Shown in pieces: positions 52,284-62,510 of a stretch of DNA of 64,000 nt. The DNA lies in contig NZ_JABFBC010000001.1 in assembly GCF_013093415.1 (NCBI RefSeq), forward strand, positions 1,116,001-1,180,000, written 5' to 3'. The DNA comes from Halovulum dunhuangense. GTDB lineage: Bacteria > Pseudomonadota > Alphaproteobacteria > Rhodobacterales > Rhodobacteraceae. Made by a program: the position numbers and the translations under genes. Each line of letters opens with the position of its first letter. Position 1 is the first letter of the stretch. Under the pieces are notes generated by a model. The model had not been told where the DNA came from. It did not search any database and saw only the letters and a program-made list of their open reading frames with translations.

Positions 52284-52589
52284 ATGCGTCACCGATTTCA
52301 GGCATTCGTTCTTCTGGCAGCCGTCACCGGCGCCGCACCTGCCGCCGCGGGCCCGACCGAGCGGGCCTGCCTGAGTTCCGCGCGCTCGCCCGGCCCCGCG
52401 GTCTGTGCCTGCTCGCAGGCGCTGGCGAACCAGTTCCTGACCCCCCGCGACCAGGAGCGTGCGGCCCGGATCATCCAGGACCCGGACCATTTCCACGAGA
52501 TCGAGTCGCAGCGCGGCCGGGCGGCGCAGGACTTCATGGCCCGCTACCGCGCCTGGGGCGAGGCGGCGGAGCAGTTCTGCACCGGCTGA
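52284..52589 (+). CDS. Small secreted protein of unknown function
   Basis: Protein of 101 residues with signal peptide (FQAFVLLAAVTGAAPAAAG). The mature protein has four cysteines: ACLSS, VCACS and the C-terminal FCTG, probably disulphide-linked in the periplasm. No CxxCH haem motif. Helical remainder (RAARIIQDPDHFHEIESQ). GAGG precedes the ATG. Family not recognised. Confidence 0.7.
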   Translation: MRHRFQAFVLLAAVTGAAPAAAGPTERACLSSARSPGPAVCACSQALANQFLTPRDQERAARIIQDPDHFHEIESQRGRAAQDFMARYRAWGEAAEQFCTG

Positions 52590-52623
52590 GCGGGGCCCGC
52601 AGACGCATGGTGCACGGAATCGG

Positions 52624-52656
52624 AACGGGCGCCGCTTCTTCCGAAGGGCGCCCGTT
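52624..52656. terminator. Bidirectional hairpin terminator between secreted protein gene and rpmB
   Basis: AACGGGCGCC and GGCGCCCGTT, ten perfect pairs around a 13-base loop that itself contains CTTC...GAAG. It lies 24 bases before the rpmB stop and 34 after the convergent gene. Confidence 0.7.
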
Positions 52657-52680
52657 ACGTTACCTGCCTGCGGCAGCCGC

Positions 52681-52968
52681 TCAGTTCGCGGCGACGGCCT
52701 TGGCGATTTCCTTCTTGAGGTCGCGCGCGCGGGGCGACAGTTCGTCATCCTTCGCCTTGGCGAGGAAGGCGTCCAGCCCGCCGCGGTGATCGACCGAGCG
52801 CAGGGCATGGGCCGAGATGCGCAGCTTCACCGACCGGCCCAGCGTTTCGCTCATCAGCGTCACGTCGTTCAGGTTCGGCAGGAAGCGGCGCTTGGACTTG
52901 TTGTTGGCGTGGCTGACGTTGTTGCCAACGAGGGCGCCTTTGCCGGTCAGTTCGCAGCGACGGGACAT
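52681..52968 (-). CDS. rpmB: 50S ribosomal protein L28
   Basis: Ribosomal protein of 95 residues. [28 protein letters not shown]-type N-terminus is diagnostic; only part is quoted here as [19 protein letters not shown]. Basic, alphaproteobacterial length with a C-terminal extension ([15 protein letters not shown]). Single gene transcribed away from meaB's end. Confidence 0.97.
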   Translation of the reverse strand: MSRRCELTGKGALVGNNVSHANNKSKRRFLPNLNDVTLMSETLGRSVKLRISAHALRSVDHRGGLDAFLAKAKDDELSPRARDLKKEIAKAVAAN

Positions 52969-53134
52969 GGGTCGGGTCCTTCGTTTACATGGCCGCGGCC
53001 ATGCCGCGTTGCCTGAGTTCGATCTAGCGTTTCACGTTCGGATCCGGTCCGTGCCACGCACCACCCTTTATCCGGGTTGCCCGCGACAGAGCCGGGGCGC
53101 CCACGCGGAGCGCCGCAAATTCGAAGCCCGGTCT

Positions 53135-54193
53135 TTAGGGGGCTTCCGGCCGATCGTCAAGGGCCGATGCAGCCGCTGCGCCCGGATCGTCCCGCCCGGA
53201 AAGAAGCGCCCGCATCAGGGCCGCTGCCGCCGCGGGCGGGGTTCGGTGTCCTTGCGCGATGTCGGATTCGAGCGCCGCGCCCAGCCTTGCCAGCCGCGGG
53301 GCACAGGCGACATGGTCGCGCAGCATGGCCAGCAATTCCTCGCGGAACCAGCTCAGGTCCTGTTCGGCCCGGCGCCGCGCCCGCGCGCCGGACGCGCTGC
53401 GCGCCCGGGCCAGCCGCTCTACCGCCTGCCACGCCTCGGGCAGGCCCGCGCCGGTGGCGGCCGACACGGTCAGCGCCGCCGGATAGCCGGGCGGGTCGTC
53501 GGGCCGCGGCCGCATCAGGCGCAGCGCCCCGGCATAGTCCGCGCGGGTGGCCCGGGCCTGCGATTCCAGCGCGCCGTCGGCCTTGTTCACGAGAACGAGA
53601 TCGGCGAGTTCCATGATTCCACGCTTCACGCCCTGCAGTTCGTCGCCGCCCGCAGGCGCGAGCAGCAGCACGAAGATGTCGGTCATGCCGGCGACCAGCG
53701 TTTCCGACTGGCCGACGCCCACCGTCTCGACCAGCACGATGTCATGGCCCGCCGCCTCTACCAGGCGGATCGTCTCGCGGGTGCGGCGGGCGACGCCGCC
53801 CAGCTGGTCCTGCGCGGGCGAGGGTCGGATGAACGCCTCGGGCGCGCGCGAGAGCCGTTCCATGCGGGTCTTGTCGCCCAGGATCGAGCCGCCCGAGCGC
53901 GCCGAGGACGGGTCCACCGCCAGCACCGCGACGCGGTGGCCCGCCGCGATCAGCTGAAGCCCCAGCGCCTCGATGAAGGTGGACTTGCCGACGCCCGGCG
54001 TGCCGGTCAGCCCGATACGCAGGCTGTCGCCATCGCCCGTGCCAAGGGCCGCAAGCAGCGCCTCGGCGGCGGGGCGATCCTGCGGGCGGCGCGATTCGAT
54101 CAGCGTGATCGCCTTGGCCAGCGCCCGCCGCTCGCCCGCCCTGACGCCCGTGGCGAGTGTTTCGACTCTGTCGTCCAATTTGATCGCCCTCAC
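53135..54193 (-). CDS. meaB: Methylmalonyl-CoA mutase-associated GTPase MeaB (ArgK family)
   Basis: G3E-family GTPase chaperone of 352 residues that protects and loads cobalamin-dependent acyl-CoA mutases. Walker [19 protein letters not shown] near residue 61, [18 protein letters not shown] near 93, [10 protein letters not shown] near 142, and NKADG near 190. GTG at 54193 gives the usual N-terminus; longer frames extend into non-conserved sequence. No mutase gene is adjacent, so its partner lies elsewhere. Confidence 0.92.
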   Translation of the reverse strand: MRAIKLDDRVETLATGVRAGERRALAKAITLIESRRPQDRPAAEALLAALGTGDGDSLRIGLTGTPGVGKSTFIEALGLQLIAAGHRVAVLAVDPSSARSGGSILGDKTRMERLSRAPEAFIRPSPAQDQLGGVARRTRETIRLVEAAGHDIVLVETVGVGQSETLVAGMTDIFVLLLAPAGGDELQGVKRGIMELADLVLVNKADGALESQARATRADYAGALRLMRPRPDDPPGYPAALTVSAATGAGLPEAWQAVERLARARSASGARARRRAEQDLSWFREELLAMLRDHVACAPRLARLGAALESDIAQGHRTPPAAAAALMRALLSGRDDPGAAAASALDDRPEAP

Positions 54194-54302
54194 GCCTTCG
54201 TGGGAGGTTTGCCCGTGCCATGCCGCGCTATCCTGCCTTATGGTCCGCCGGGGTCGCGGCTGTCCAGTGCCGGGGCCGGCAGGAAACAAGAGAGAGGGAT
54301 CG

Positions 54303-55037
54303 ATGCGCGGGATGCCAAAGGGATTTCTCCGGAATGCCGTGGTGATGCTCGGTGCCGTGATGTTCGCCGGTCAGGCCCCGGCGCAGGAGACGCGGCAGTT
54401 CTACGACGTCTCGGTCAGTGGCCTGCATGTGGGCACCATGGACCTTGCCGCGAATGTCGAGGGCGCGGCCTATACCGCACGCGGCGAGGTGCGCGGCGGC
54501 GGGCTGATCGGCGCGCTGTTCAGCTTCGGCTTCGGTGGGGTCGCCTCGGGCCGGATCCTGTCCGACGGCGCGTTGCAGCCGGTCATCTATGACGGCTACC
54601 GCGAGGATCGGGGCGACCGGGCCGAGACGGCGATCCGCTACCAGGGCGCGCAGGTGCGCGAAGTGACGCTGACGCCCGTGCGCAAACCGCGCCCCTTCGA
54701 CATCGTCCCGCAGGAACAGCGCGGCGTGCTGGATCCGATCAGCGCGGCCTTTGCCGTGCTGGCCGATCAGCCGGTGGGCGCTGCCTGCGACCGTGGCATC
54801 GAGATCTATGACGGGCGCCGCCGCTCGCGGCTGGTGATCGGCCCGCGGCAGGCGCGCGGCGAGGGGTTCGTCTGCAGCGGCACCTACAGCCGCGTGGCCG
54901 GCTATTCGCCGGGGCAGATGGCAGAGAAGGTGGATTTCCCCTTCACCATCCACTACCGGGAAGCCAATGGGCAGATGCGGGTCATGGCAATCGAGACCGA
55001 CAGCGTGATCGGAAAGGCCGTCGCCCGCCGCAGGTAG
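54303..55037 (+). CDS. Secreted DUF3108-like protein
   Basis: Protein of 244 residues with signal peptide ([18 protein letters not shown]). Mature part begins [24 protein letters not shown], and includes [15 protein letters not shown] and [13 protein letters not shown], typical of DUF3108 envelope proteins with a beta-rich fold. Function of the family is unknown. ATG 54303 with AGAGGGA upstream. Seven bases before hrpB, probably one transcript. Confidence 0.8.
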   Translation: MRGMPKGFLRNAVVMLGAVMFAGQAPAQETRQFYDVSVSGLHVGTMDLAANVEGAAYTARGEVRGGGLIGALFSFGFGGVASGRILSDGALQPVIYDGYREDRGDRAETAIRYQGAQVREVTLTPVRKPRPFDIVPQEQRGVLDPISAAFAVLADQPVGAACDRGIEIYDGRRRSRLVIGPRQARGEGFVCSGTYSRVAGYSPGQMAEKVDFPFTIHYREANGQMRVMAIETDSVIGKAVARRR

Positions 55038-55043
55038 GGCTTC

Positions 55044-57539
55044 GTGACCGCGAGAGGGGTATCGCTCGATCCGACATTGCCGATCGCGCCGGTGCTGGGC
55101 GCGGTCGTGGACGCCTTGCGCGGGACCGGGCTTTGCGTGCTCCAGGCCCCGCCGGGCGCGGGCAAGACCACGCAGGTGCCGCTGGCGCTGCTGGGGCCCG
55201 GGCTGGTCGAGGGCCGCATCCTGATGCTGGAGCCGCGCCGCGTGGCGGCCCGCGCCGCGGCCGAGCGGCTGGCGGAAAGCCTGGGCCAGGCGCCGGGCCA
55301 GGATGTGGGCTACCGGATGCGCGGCGAGGCAAGGCCGGGCGCCCGGATCGAGGTGGTGACAGAGGGGATCCTGACCCGGATGATCCAGTCCGACCCCGAG
55401 CTGTCGGGCATCGGCTGCGTGATCTTCGACGAATTCCACGAACGCTCGCTCCAGGCCGATCTGGGGTTGGCCCTGTGCCTGGAAATCCGCGCCGCCCTGC
55501 GCCCCGACCTGAAGCTGGTGGCGATGTCGGCCACGCTGGATGCGGGTCCCGTGGCCGCGCTGATGGGCGATGCGCCGGTCGTCACGTCCGAGGGGCGCGG
55601 CTTCGAGGTGGAGATCCGCTGGCGCGACCGCCCGCTGGGCCCGGGGCTGATGACCGGCCCCGCCTTCGAGCGCGCGGCGGCGGCGCTTGTGGAGGAGGCG
55701 TTGGCCGCGACCGGGGGCGACGTGCTGGTCTTCCTGCCCGGCCAGCGCGAGATCGGGGCCGTTGCCGGGCTTCTCGGAACGCCGGCAGGGGTGGAGGTGG
55801 CGCCGCTGCATGGCGGGCTGCCCTTCGCCGCGCAGCGCCGCGCGCTGGCCCCGGCCGCGGAGGGTCGGCGCAAGCTGGTGCTGGCCACTGCCATCGCGGA
55901 AACCTCGCTGACCATCCCGGGCGTGCGGGTGGTGGTCGATTGCGGCCGCGCGCGGCGGGTGCGGCTCGACCCGGCCACGGGCATGTCGCGGCTGGTCACC
56001 GAGCGCGTGACCCGGGCCGAGGCCACCCAGCGCGCGGGCCGCGCGGGCCGCGTGGCCGAGGGCGTGTGCTACCGGCTCTGGACGAAAGGTGAGGAGGGCG
56101 CGCTGGCCGCCTTTCCCCCGGCCGAGATCGAGGTGGCGGACCTGGTGCCGCTGGCGCTGGAGCTTGCCGTCTGGGGTGCCGCGGACCCGGCGGCGCTGCC
56201 GTTCCTCACGCCACCCGCGCCGGCGGCCTTTGCGCTGGCACGGGAGTTGCTGGCCGAGCTGGGCGCGCTGGACGAAAGGGGCGGGCTGACCGCGCGGGGC
56301 CGCGCGATGGCGGCGCTGCCGGTGCATCCCCGGCTGGCGCGGATGCTGCTGGAAGGCGGGCGCGAGGCGGCCGACCTGGCCGCGCTGATCGAGGCGCGCG
56401 ACCCGCTGCGTCGGGGCGCGGCCCCGCTGCCCGCCGACCTGGGCCTGCGGCTGGAAGCCTTGCGCGATCCGAAGCGATTTGCCGCCGAACGGCCCTGGCA
56501 GGCCGATCCCGCGCGGCTGGCCGAGATCCGGACCGAAGCCGCGCGCCTGCGCCGGTTGGTGCACGCGGGCCCCGCCGCGCTTTCCCCCGGCGCGCTGGCT
56601 GCGCTGGCCTATCCCGACCGCATCGCGCTGCGCCGCGACGGAGAGGCGCCGCGCTACCTGATGTCGGGGGGCAGCGGCGCGCAGCTCGATGCGGGCGATC
56701 CCTTTGCAGCCCAGCGCCTGCTGGTGGCGACGGATCTCGACGGCGCGCGGCGCGATGCGCGCATCCGGGCCGCCCTGCCGCTGACCGAGGGCGCGTTGCG
56801 CGCGCTCTACGCGCCCCAGATCGTCGAGGAACGGGTCTGCCGCTGGTCGCGGCGGCACCGCCAGGTCGAGGCGCGGATCGAGGAGCGGCTGTTCGCGCTG
56901 GTCCTGTCCTCGCGGAACTGGACGGATGCGCCGGATGACGCCCGGATCCCGGCCTATCTGGACGGGATCCGCGACCTTGGGCTTGGCTGTCTCGGCTGGA
57001 CCGATGCGGCGCAGGGCCTGCGCGCGCGGGCGTGCTGGGTGGGGGCCGAGGGCTTGCCGGACCTGTCCGATGCGGCGCTGCTGGAGACGCTGGAGGACTG
57101 GCTTGCCCCCTGGCTCATGGGGCTGCGCAGCTTCGCCGAGGTCTGCGCGCTGGACCTGCATGGCCCGCTTTCCGCGCGGCTGGGGGCCGACGGGATGGCC
57201 GCGATCGAGCGGATGGCGCCCACGCATTTCACCGCGCCGACCGGCACCCGGGTCCGGATCGACTACTCGGGCGAGGCGCCCTGCGCCGCCGTCCGCCTGC
57301 AGGAGCTGTTCGGGATGGACAGCCATCCCCTGCTGGGTGCTGCGCGGGTGCCGTTGCAGATCACGCTTCTGTCGCCGGCGCAGCGCCCGGTGCAGACCAC
57401 CTCGGACCTGCCGGGCTTCTGGCGGTCGAGCTATGGCGATGTGCGCAAGGACATGCGCGGCCGCTATCCGCGCCACCCCTGGCCCGACGATCCCCTGACC
57501 GCAGAGCCGACGCGCCGCGCGAAGCCCCGCGGAAGCTGA
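55044..57539 (+). CDS. hrpB: ATP-dependent helicase HrpB
   Basis: DEAH/RHA-type helicase of 831 residues. Walker A APPGAGKTTQVPLALL near residue 36, Walker B/DExH variant IFDEFHERSLQADLGLAL near 130, SAT motif MSATLD, motif VI QRAGRAGRVAEGVCYRLW near 328, and the C-terminal HrpB domain ending with the family's PKHPWPDDP-like RYPRHPWPDDPL. Start GTG 55044. Cellular role of HrpB is poorly defined. Confidence 0.95.
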   Translation: MTARGVSLDPTLPIAPVLGAVVDALRGTGLCVLQAPPGAGKTTQVPLALLGPGLVEGRILMLEPRRVAARAAAERLAESLGQAPGQDVGYRMRGEARPGARIEVVTEGILTRMIQSDPELSGIGCVIFDEFHERSLQADLGLALCLEIRAALRPDLKLVAMSATLDAGPVAALMGDAPVVTSEGRGFEVEIRWRDRPLGPGLMTGPAFERAAAALVEEALAATGGDVLVFLPGQREIGAVAGLLGTPAGVEVAPLHGGLPFAAQRRALAPAAEGRRKLVLATAIAETSLTIPGVRVVVDCGRARRVRLDPATGMSRLVTERVTRAEATQRAGRAGRVAEGVCYRLWTKGEEGALAAFPPAEIEVADLVPLALELAVWGAADPAALPFLTPPAPAAFALARELLAELGALDERGGLTARGRAMAALPVHPRLARMLLEGGREAADLAALIEARDPLRRGAAPLPADLGLRLEALRDPKRFAAERPWQADPARLAEIRTEAARLRRLVHAGPAALSPGALAALAYPDRIALRRDGEAPRYLMSGGSGAQLDAGDPFAAQRLLVATDLDGARRDARIRAALPLTEGALRALYAPQIVEERVCRWSRRHRQVEARIEERLFALVLSSRNWTDAPDDARIPAYLDGIRDLGLGCLGWTDAAQGLRARACWVGAEGLPDLSDAALLETLEDWLAPWLMGLRSFAEVCALDLHGPLSARLGADGMAAIERMAPTHFTAPTGTRVRIDYSGEAPCAAVRLQELFGMDSHPLLGAARVPLQITLLSPAQRPVQTTSDLPGFWRSSYGDVRKDMRGRYPRHPWPDDPLTAEPTRRAKPRGS

Positions 57540-57627
57540 GCCGCGCGCCCTTTGTCTTGTTCGCGTCAAGACCTTGCTGCTAGCCTGTGGCCAACGACAA
57601 CGACATTTCGCGAAGGGACATTCCATC

Positions 57628-59058
57628 ATGCAGCACGCGCTCGAGCCGTCGTTCCGCCAGTCCGTCGACATCATGTTCAACCGGGCCGCCGCGCTGATGG
57701 ACATACCGCCCGGCCTGAAGGAGAAGATCCGCGTCTGCAATGCCACCTACACGGTGCGTTTCGGCGTGCGCCTGCGGGGCGAGCTGCACACCTTCACCGG
57801 ATACCGTTCCGTCCATTCCGAGCACATGGAGCCGGTCAAGGGCGGCATCCGCTATGCAACGTCCGTGAACCAGGACGAGGTAGAGGCGCTGGCCGCGCTG
57901 ATGACCTACAAGTGCGCGCTGGTGGAGACGCCCTTCGGCGGCTCGAAAGGGGGGCTCTGCATCGATCCCCGGCAATGGGAGCCGCACGAGCTGGAACAGA
58001 TCACCCGCCGCTTCGCCTATGAACTGATCAAGCGCGACCTGATCCACCCGGCCCAGAACGTGCCCGCCCCCGACATGGGCACCGGCGAGCGCGAGATGGC
58101 CTGGATCGCCGACCAGTACCGGCGCATGAACACCACCGACATCAACGCCGCCGCCTGCGTCACCGGCAAGCCGACCCATGCCGGCGGCATCCAGGGCCGG
58201 ACGGAAGCGACGGGGCGCGGCGTGCAATACGCCCTGCGCGAGTTCTTCCGCCACCCCGAGGACGTGGCGAAGGCAGGGCTTTCGGGCACGCTCGACGGCA
58301 AGCGGATCATCGTGCAGGGACTTGGCAATGTCGGCTACCATGCGGCGCAGTTCCTGTCCGAGGAGGACGGCGCCCGCATCACCGCCGTGATCGAGCGGGA
58401 CGGCGCGGTGATCGACGAAAAGGGGCTGAACGTCGCGGCCCTGCGCCTGCACATCGCCGAGACGGGCGGCGTGCGCGGCTTTCCCGGCGCCACCTTCGTC
58501 GAGGAGGGGGCCGAGGTGCTGGAGCATCCGTGCGACATCCTCATCCCGGCCGCGCTGGAGGGCGTGATCAACATGGGCAACGCCGAGCGTGTCCGCGCGC
58601 CGCTGATCGTCGAGGCCGCGAACGGCCCGGTCACGGCCGGCGCCGACGAGGTGCTGCGCAAGCGCGGTTGCGTCATCATTCCCGACATGTACGCCAATGC
58701 GGGCGGGGTTACGGTCAGCTATTTCGAGTGGGTGAAGAACCTGAGCCATATCCGCTTCGGCCGGATGCAGCGCCGGCAGGAAGAGGCGCGGCACCTGATC
58801 CTGGTGGACGAGCTGGAGCGGCTTTCGGCCAGCCACGACCTGAAATGGACGCTGTCGGACGGGTTCAAGCAGAAATACCTGCGCGGGGCGGGGGAACTGG
58901 AACTGGTGCGCTCGGGTCTGGATGACACCATGCGCGGCGCCTATCAGGCGATGCGGGAGGTCTGGCACAGCCGCCAGGATGTCGAGGATCTGCGGGTCGC
59001 GGCCTATCTGGTGGCGATCGAGCGCGTGGCGCTCAGCTACCAGTCGAAGGGGCTTTGA
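57628..59058 (+). CDS. gdhA: Glutamate dehydrogenase family (Glu/Leu/Phe/Val) enzyme
   Basis: Oxidative deamination of glutamate to 2-oxoglutarate and ammonia, or the reverse; 476 residues. Substrate-binding PVKGGIRYATSVNQDEVEAL near residue 70, catalytic Lys in ETPFGGSKGGL near 107, and Rossmann VQGLGNVGYHAAQFL near 230. AGGGA upstream of the ATG. No regulatory extension. Cofactor preference cannot be read with confidence. Confidence 0.93.
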   Translation: MQHALEPSFRQSVDIMFNRAAALMDIPPGLKEKIRVCNATYTVRFGVRLRGELHTFTGYRSVHSEHMEPVKGGIRYATSVNQDEVEALAALMTYKCALVETPFGGSKGGLCIDPRQWEPHELEQITRRFAYELIKRDLIHPAQNVPAPDMGTGEREMAWIADQYRRMNTTDINAAACVTGKPTHAGGIQGRTEATGRGVQYALREFFRHPEDVAKAGLSGTLDGKRIIVQGLGNVGYHAAQFLSEEDGARITAVIERDGAVIDEKGLNVAALRLHIAETGGVRGFPGATFVEEGAEVLEHPCDILIPAALEGVINMGNAERVRAPLIVEAANGPVTAGADEVLRKRGCVIIPDMYANAGGVTVSYFEWVKNLSHIRFGRMQRRQEEARHLILVDELERLSASHDLKWTLSDGFKQKYLRGAGELELVRSGLDDTMRGAYQAMREVWHSRQDVEDLRVAAYLVAIERVALSYQSKGL

Positions 59059-59064
59059 GGGGGA

Positions 59065-59562
59065 TCAGTCCTCGTCCGGCTCGGGCAGGTGGCCGGCCTT
59101 GATCACCGCGATCAGGTCGGCCATCTCGCGCGCCGCGCGCCCGTCCACGGACCCGCCGACGCCCAGGCGGCGTCCCAGCCGCCACCACAGTCCGGGCGCC
59201 CAGCCGCGCGGCGCCGGATCCTTGAGCGTCACGACGAAACCGTTCGAGGGCTTGAAGGCGAATACGCCGCGATCCACGCGCTGGATCTGGTCCATCGTGG
59301 CCAGCAGCGTGCCGTCGCTGTCGCTGAGGCCCTGGCGCGTCAGGATGATGCGCCGGCCGGTTGCGATCCATGTCAGCCGTGCAAGATGGATGGCCAGCAA
59401 CCCGCCCGCCAGCAGCATCACCACCAGAAGCGGGCTGGGTTCGGCCAGGTTGGCCGCGAACCAGACCAGCATGACGCCCAGCCCCCCCTGCACGAAGGCG
59501 CTGAGCCAGCGGCGCGGGGCCGAGGGGGCGAGGATCGCAAGCGGGTGATCGGTTCCGGACAT
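59065..59562 (-). CDS. Membrane protein with PH-like domain, unknown
   Basis: Protein of 165 residues: two hydrophobic helices (about 20-40 and 44-66) followed by RRIILTRQGLSDSDGTLLATMDQIQRVDRG, a beta-rich PH-like module seen in small bacterial membrane proteins. Convergent with the glutamate dehydrogenase gene, six bases between stops. It resembles in layout the 200-aa protein at 10211 but is not a close copy. Confidence 0.7.
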   Translation of the reverse strand: MSGTDHPLAILAPSAPRRWLSAFVQGGLGVMLVWFAANLAEPSPLLVVMLLAGGLLAIHLARLTWIATGRRIILTRQGLSDSDGTLLATMDQIQRVDRGVFAFKPSNGFVVTLKDPAPRGWAPGLWWRLGRRLGVGGSVDGRAAREMADLIAVIKAGHLPEPDED

Positions 59563-59602
59563 GGCCGCTCTGTAGCGCAGGGCGCGCCGTCGGGGAAGGG
59601 CC

Positions 59603-60895
59603 TCAGGGCCGCAGGGGCTGGCCCGCGATCAGGACATTCGCGATGGCCCGGTCGTCGCCCAGCATGATGGTGGGGAACAGCGCCTCCCAGAAGCCTGTCG
59701 CGCGGGCGGCGCGCTGGGCGATCACCGGAGTCGACGCAAGGTCGAGGATCACCAGGTCTGCCATCCGCCCCGGCGCGAGGCGGCCGATCTCGTGGCCCAG
59801 GCGCAGGACCTCGGCGCTGCCGGCGGTGGCGAGCCACACGAGTTCCGCCGGGTGCAGGGCGCGGCCGCGCAGCTGCGCCACCTCGTAGGCGGCGGCCATG
59901 GTGCGCAGCATCGAGAAACTGGAGCCGCCGCCCACGTCGGTGGCAAGGCCCACGGGGATGCCAAGGCCCTGCGCCCGGTCCATGTCGAACAGCCCCGAGC
60001 CGATGAAGGTGTTCGATGTCGGGCAATGCGCGATCCCGGTGCCGCCGTCCCGCAGGGCCGCCCATTCGCGGTCGCTCAGGTGGATGGCGTGGCCCATCAC
60101 GGCGCCCGGCCCGGTCAGGCCGAACCGCTCATAGACGGCCAGGTAGTCGGTATCCTGCGGAAACAGCGCGCGGACCCAGGCGATTTCCTCGGCCTGCTCG
60201 CTCAGATGGGTCTGCATCGCGCAGTCGGGATGGGCCGCGAACAGCGCCCCCGCCGACTCCAGCTGTTCGGGGGTCGAGGTGGGGGCGAAGCGCGGCGTGA
60301 TCGCGTAGCGCAGCCGCCCCCGCCCATGCCAGCGGGCGATCAGCGCGGCGCTGTCGTCGTGCCCGCTGCGCGCGGTGTCGCGCAGCCCTTCCGGGGCGTT
60401 GCGGTCCATCATCACCTTGCCCGCCACCATCGCGAGGCCGCGCGCCTCGGATGCCCGCATCAGCGCGTCCACGCTTTCGGTGTGGATCGTGCAGTAGCAG
60501 GCGGCGGTGGTGATGCCGTTCGCAAGGTTCAGGTCGAGATAGGTTTCGGCGATCCGGGCGGCATGGGCGGGATCGGCGAAGCGCATTTCCTCGGGGAAGG
60601 TGTAGGTGTTCAGCCAGTCGATCAGCCGCTTGCCCCAGCTTGCGATGATCGCGGTCTGCGAATAATGCGCATGGGCATCGACGAAGCCCGGCAGGATCAG
60701 CCGCGCGCCGTGATCTGTCACCTGCGCCTGCGGATGGGCCGCGCGCAGCGTCTCGCCCTCGTCCACCGCAAGCATCCGACCCTCGGCCACCAGCACGCCG
60801 CCGCGGCGGCGATGGCGCGCGGCGTCGAGCCCGGCGTGGAACGGGTTCCCGTCGAATTCCAGCGTCTGGCCCAGGTGAAGTGTCGGTTGCATCAT
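59603..60895 (-). CDS. guaD: Guanine deaminase
   Basis: Zinc amidohydrolase of 430 residues converting guanine to xanthine. PGFVDAHAHYSQT (metal His pair) near residue 68, QTHLSEQAEEIAW near 228, GHAIHLSDREW near 265 and the metal Asp in ATDVGGGSSFSML near 316. Length and the HxHxxQ variant fit guanine deaminase rather than generic chlorohydrolases. Monocistronic, divergent from mgtE. Confidence 0.9.
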   Translation of the reverse strand: MMQPTLHLGQTLEFDGNPFHAGLDAARHRRRGGVLVAEGRMLAVDEGETLRAAHPQAQVTDHGARLILPGFVDAHAHYSQTAIIASWGKRLIDWLNTYTFPEEMRFADPAHAARIAETYLDLNLANGITTAACYCTIHTESVDALMRASEARGLAMVAGKVMMDRNAPEGLRDTARSGHDDSAALIARWHGRGRLRYAITPRFAPTSTPEQLESAGALFAAHPDCAMQTHLSEQAEEIAWVRALFPQDTDYLAVYERFGLTGPGAVMGHAIHLSDREWAALRDGGTGIAHCPTSNTFIGSGLFDMDRAQGLGIPVGLATDVGGGSSFSMLRTMAAAYEVAQLRGRALHPAELVWLATAGSAEVLRLGHEIGRLAPGRMADLVILDLASTPVIAQRAARATGFWEALFPTIMLGDDRAIANVLIAGQPLRP

Positions 60896-60994
60896 TGGCC
60901 CATCAAGCTATCCCTTGCCGGGTGATAGCAGGCGCCCGAGGCCCCGCGCCATGTGGAATTCGCCGATCCAACCGGCAGCAGATGGGAAAAGCCG

Positions 60995-62377
60995 ATGAGC
61001 GACACAGGTTTCGCGCCCGAGGGCGGGCAGGACGAGGGCTTTGCGCTGAACGCGGGGGTCGTCGAGGCGATCCTCGCGGCGGTCGAGGCGCAGGACCAGG
61101 ACCTGCTGGTGGACCTTCTGGGGCAGTTGCACGAGGCGGACCAGGCCGACCTTCTGGAACAGGTCTCGCCGCAGGACCGCGAAAGCCTGGTGCGGCTCTG
61201 GGGCGAGCGGTTCGACGGCGCGGTGCTCTACGAGCTGGAAGAGGGCGTGCGCGACGAGATCCTGGAGATCGTCGATCCCCGGGTGCTGGCCAGCGCCGTC
61301 CAGGAGATGGAGACCGACGACCTCGTCTACCTGGTCGAGGACATGGAGGACGCCCAGAAGGCAGAGGTGCTGGGCGCGCTCGACGATGCCGACCGGGTCG
61401 CGGTCGAGGCGTCGCTGCAATACGAGGAATACACCGCCGGCCGCCTGATGAGCCGCGAGATGGTCACCTGCCCGCCGCACTGGACGGTGGGCGAGGCGAT
61501 CGACTTCATGCGCGCGAGCGAGGATCTGCCGGAAACCTTCTACAAGGTGATCCTGGTCGATCCCCGGATGCATGTGGCCGGCACCGTGGCGCTGGGCTCG
61601 ATCATGGCGAACCGGCGCGAGGTGAAGCTGATCGACCTGGCCGACACCGCGCCGCGCCTGATCCGCGCCGACCAGCCCAACGAGGACGTGGCCTATCTGT
61701 TCAACCACTACCACATGGTCAGCGCCCCGGTGGTGGACGGCGACGGAAGGCTGGTGGGCGTCATCACCATCGACGACGCGATGGAGATCCTCGAGGAGGA
61801 GGTCGAGGAAGACATCATGCGCCTGGGCGGCGTCGGCGACGAGGAACTCAGCGACAGCGTCTGGGAGACGGCACGGGCGCGTTTCCCCTGGCTGGCGGTG
61901 AACCTGGTCACGGCGATCATCGCCTCGCTGGTGATCGCGCTGTTCGAGGACACGATCGAGGCGATCGTGGCGCTGGCGGTGCTGATGCCGATCATCGCCT
62001 CGATGGGGGGAAACGCGGCGACGCAGACGCTGACGGTGGCGGTGCGCGCACTCGCCACCCGCGACCTGACCCGGGCGAATGCCTGGCGCATCATCCGCCG
62101 CGAGACGCTGGTGGGGCTGGGCAACGGCATCGCCTTCGCCGTCATCATCGCGGGCGTGGGGCTGGCATGGTTCGGCTCGCCCATGCTGGGGGTGGTGCTG
62201 GCGCTCGCGATGGTCATCAACCTGCTGGTGGCGGGGCTTTCGGGCATCCTGATCCCGATGGCGCTGGAAAAGGCGGGTGCGGATCCGGCCCTTGCCTCGG
62301 GCACCTTCGTGACAACCGTGACCGATGTGGTGGGCTTCTTTGCCTTTCTGGGGCTTGCGGGGATCCTGCTGCTCTGA
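60995..62377 (+). CDS. mgtE: Magnesium transporter MgtE
   Basis: Mg2+-gated channel of 460 residues. Acidic N domain (1-130), CBS pair (about 137-262), then five helices from 290 with PIIASMGGNAATQTLT near 337 and TTVTDVVGFFAFLGLA near the C-terminus, all canonical. ATG 60995 selected; upstream GTG at 60953 adds a non-conserved leader. Followed by the dispersed repeat. Confidence 0.95.
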   Translation: MSDTGFAPEGGQDEGFALNAGVVEAILAAVEAQDQDLLVDLLGQLHEADQADLLEQVSPQDRESLVRLWGERFDGAVLYELEEGVRDEILEIVDPRVLASAVQEMETDDLVYLVEDMEDAQKAEVLGALDDADRVAVEASLQYEEYTAGRLMSREMVTCPPHWTVGEAIDFMRASEDLPETFYKVILVDPRMHVAGTVALGSIMANRREVKLIDLADTAPRLIRADQPNEDVAYLFNHYHMVSAPVVDGDGRLVGVITIDDAMEILEEEVEEDIMRLGGVGDEELSDSVWETARARFPWLAVNLVTAIIASLVIALFEDTIEAIVALAVLMPIIASMGGNAATQTLTVAVRALATRDLTRANAWRIIRRETLVGLGNGIAFAVIIAGVGLAWFGSPMLGVVLALAMVINLLVAGLSGILIPMALEKAGADPALASGTFVTTVTDVVGFFAFLGLAGILLL

Positions 62378-62403
62378 TGCCGTGCCCGGGGCTGCCGCCG
62401 GAT

Positions 62404-62442
62404 GCCTCCGGCGGGGATATTTGAAGAAAGTGGAAGGCGGGG
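62404..62442 (+). repeat. Dispersed 39-bp repeat, copy B
   Basis: Same element as at 47059 with one substitution. Here it follows a perfect hairpin, CCGCCGGA and TCCGGCGG around TGCC, located 18 bases past the mgtE stop, then GGATATTTG. This position suggests a terminator-like role. Confidence 0.85.
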
Positions 62443-62510
62443 GATGCTGCGCTTGCCTTCCGCCACGCAGCCGCCAAGTGTAGGGCGCAGGACAGGCAGG
62501 AGGACAAGAC

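Noticed and set aside
54228-57746. 1172-codon minus-strand frame opposite hrpB
   Set aside because: Antisense shadow; hrpB on the plus strand has all helicase motifs in order.
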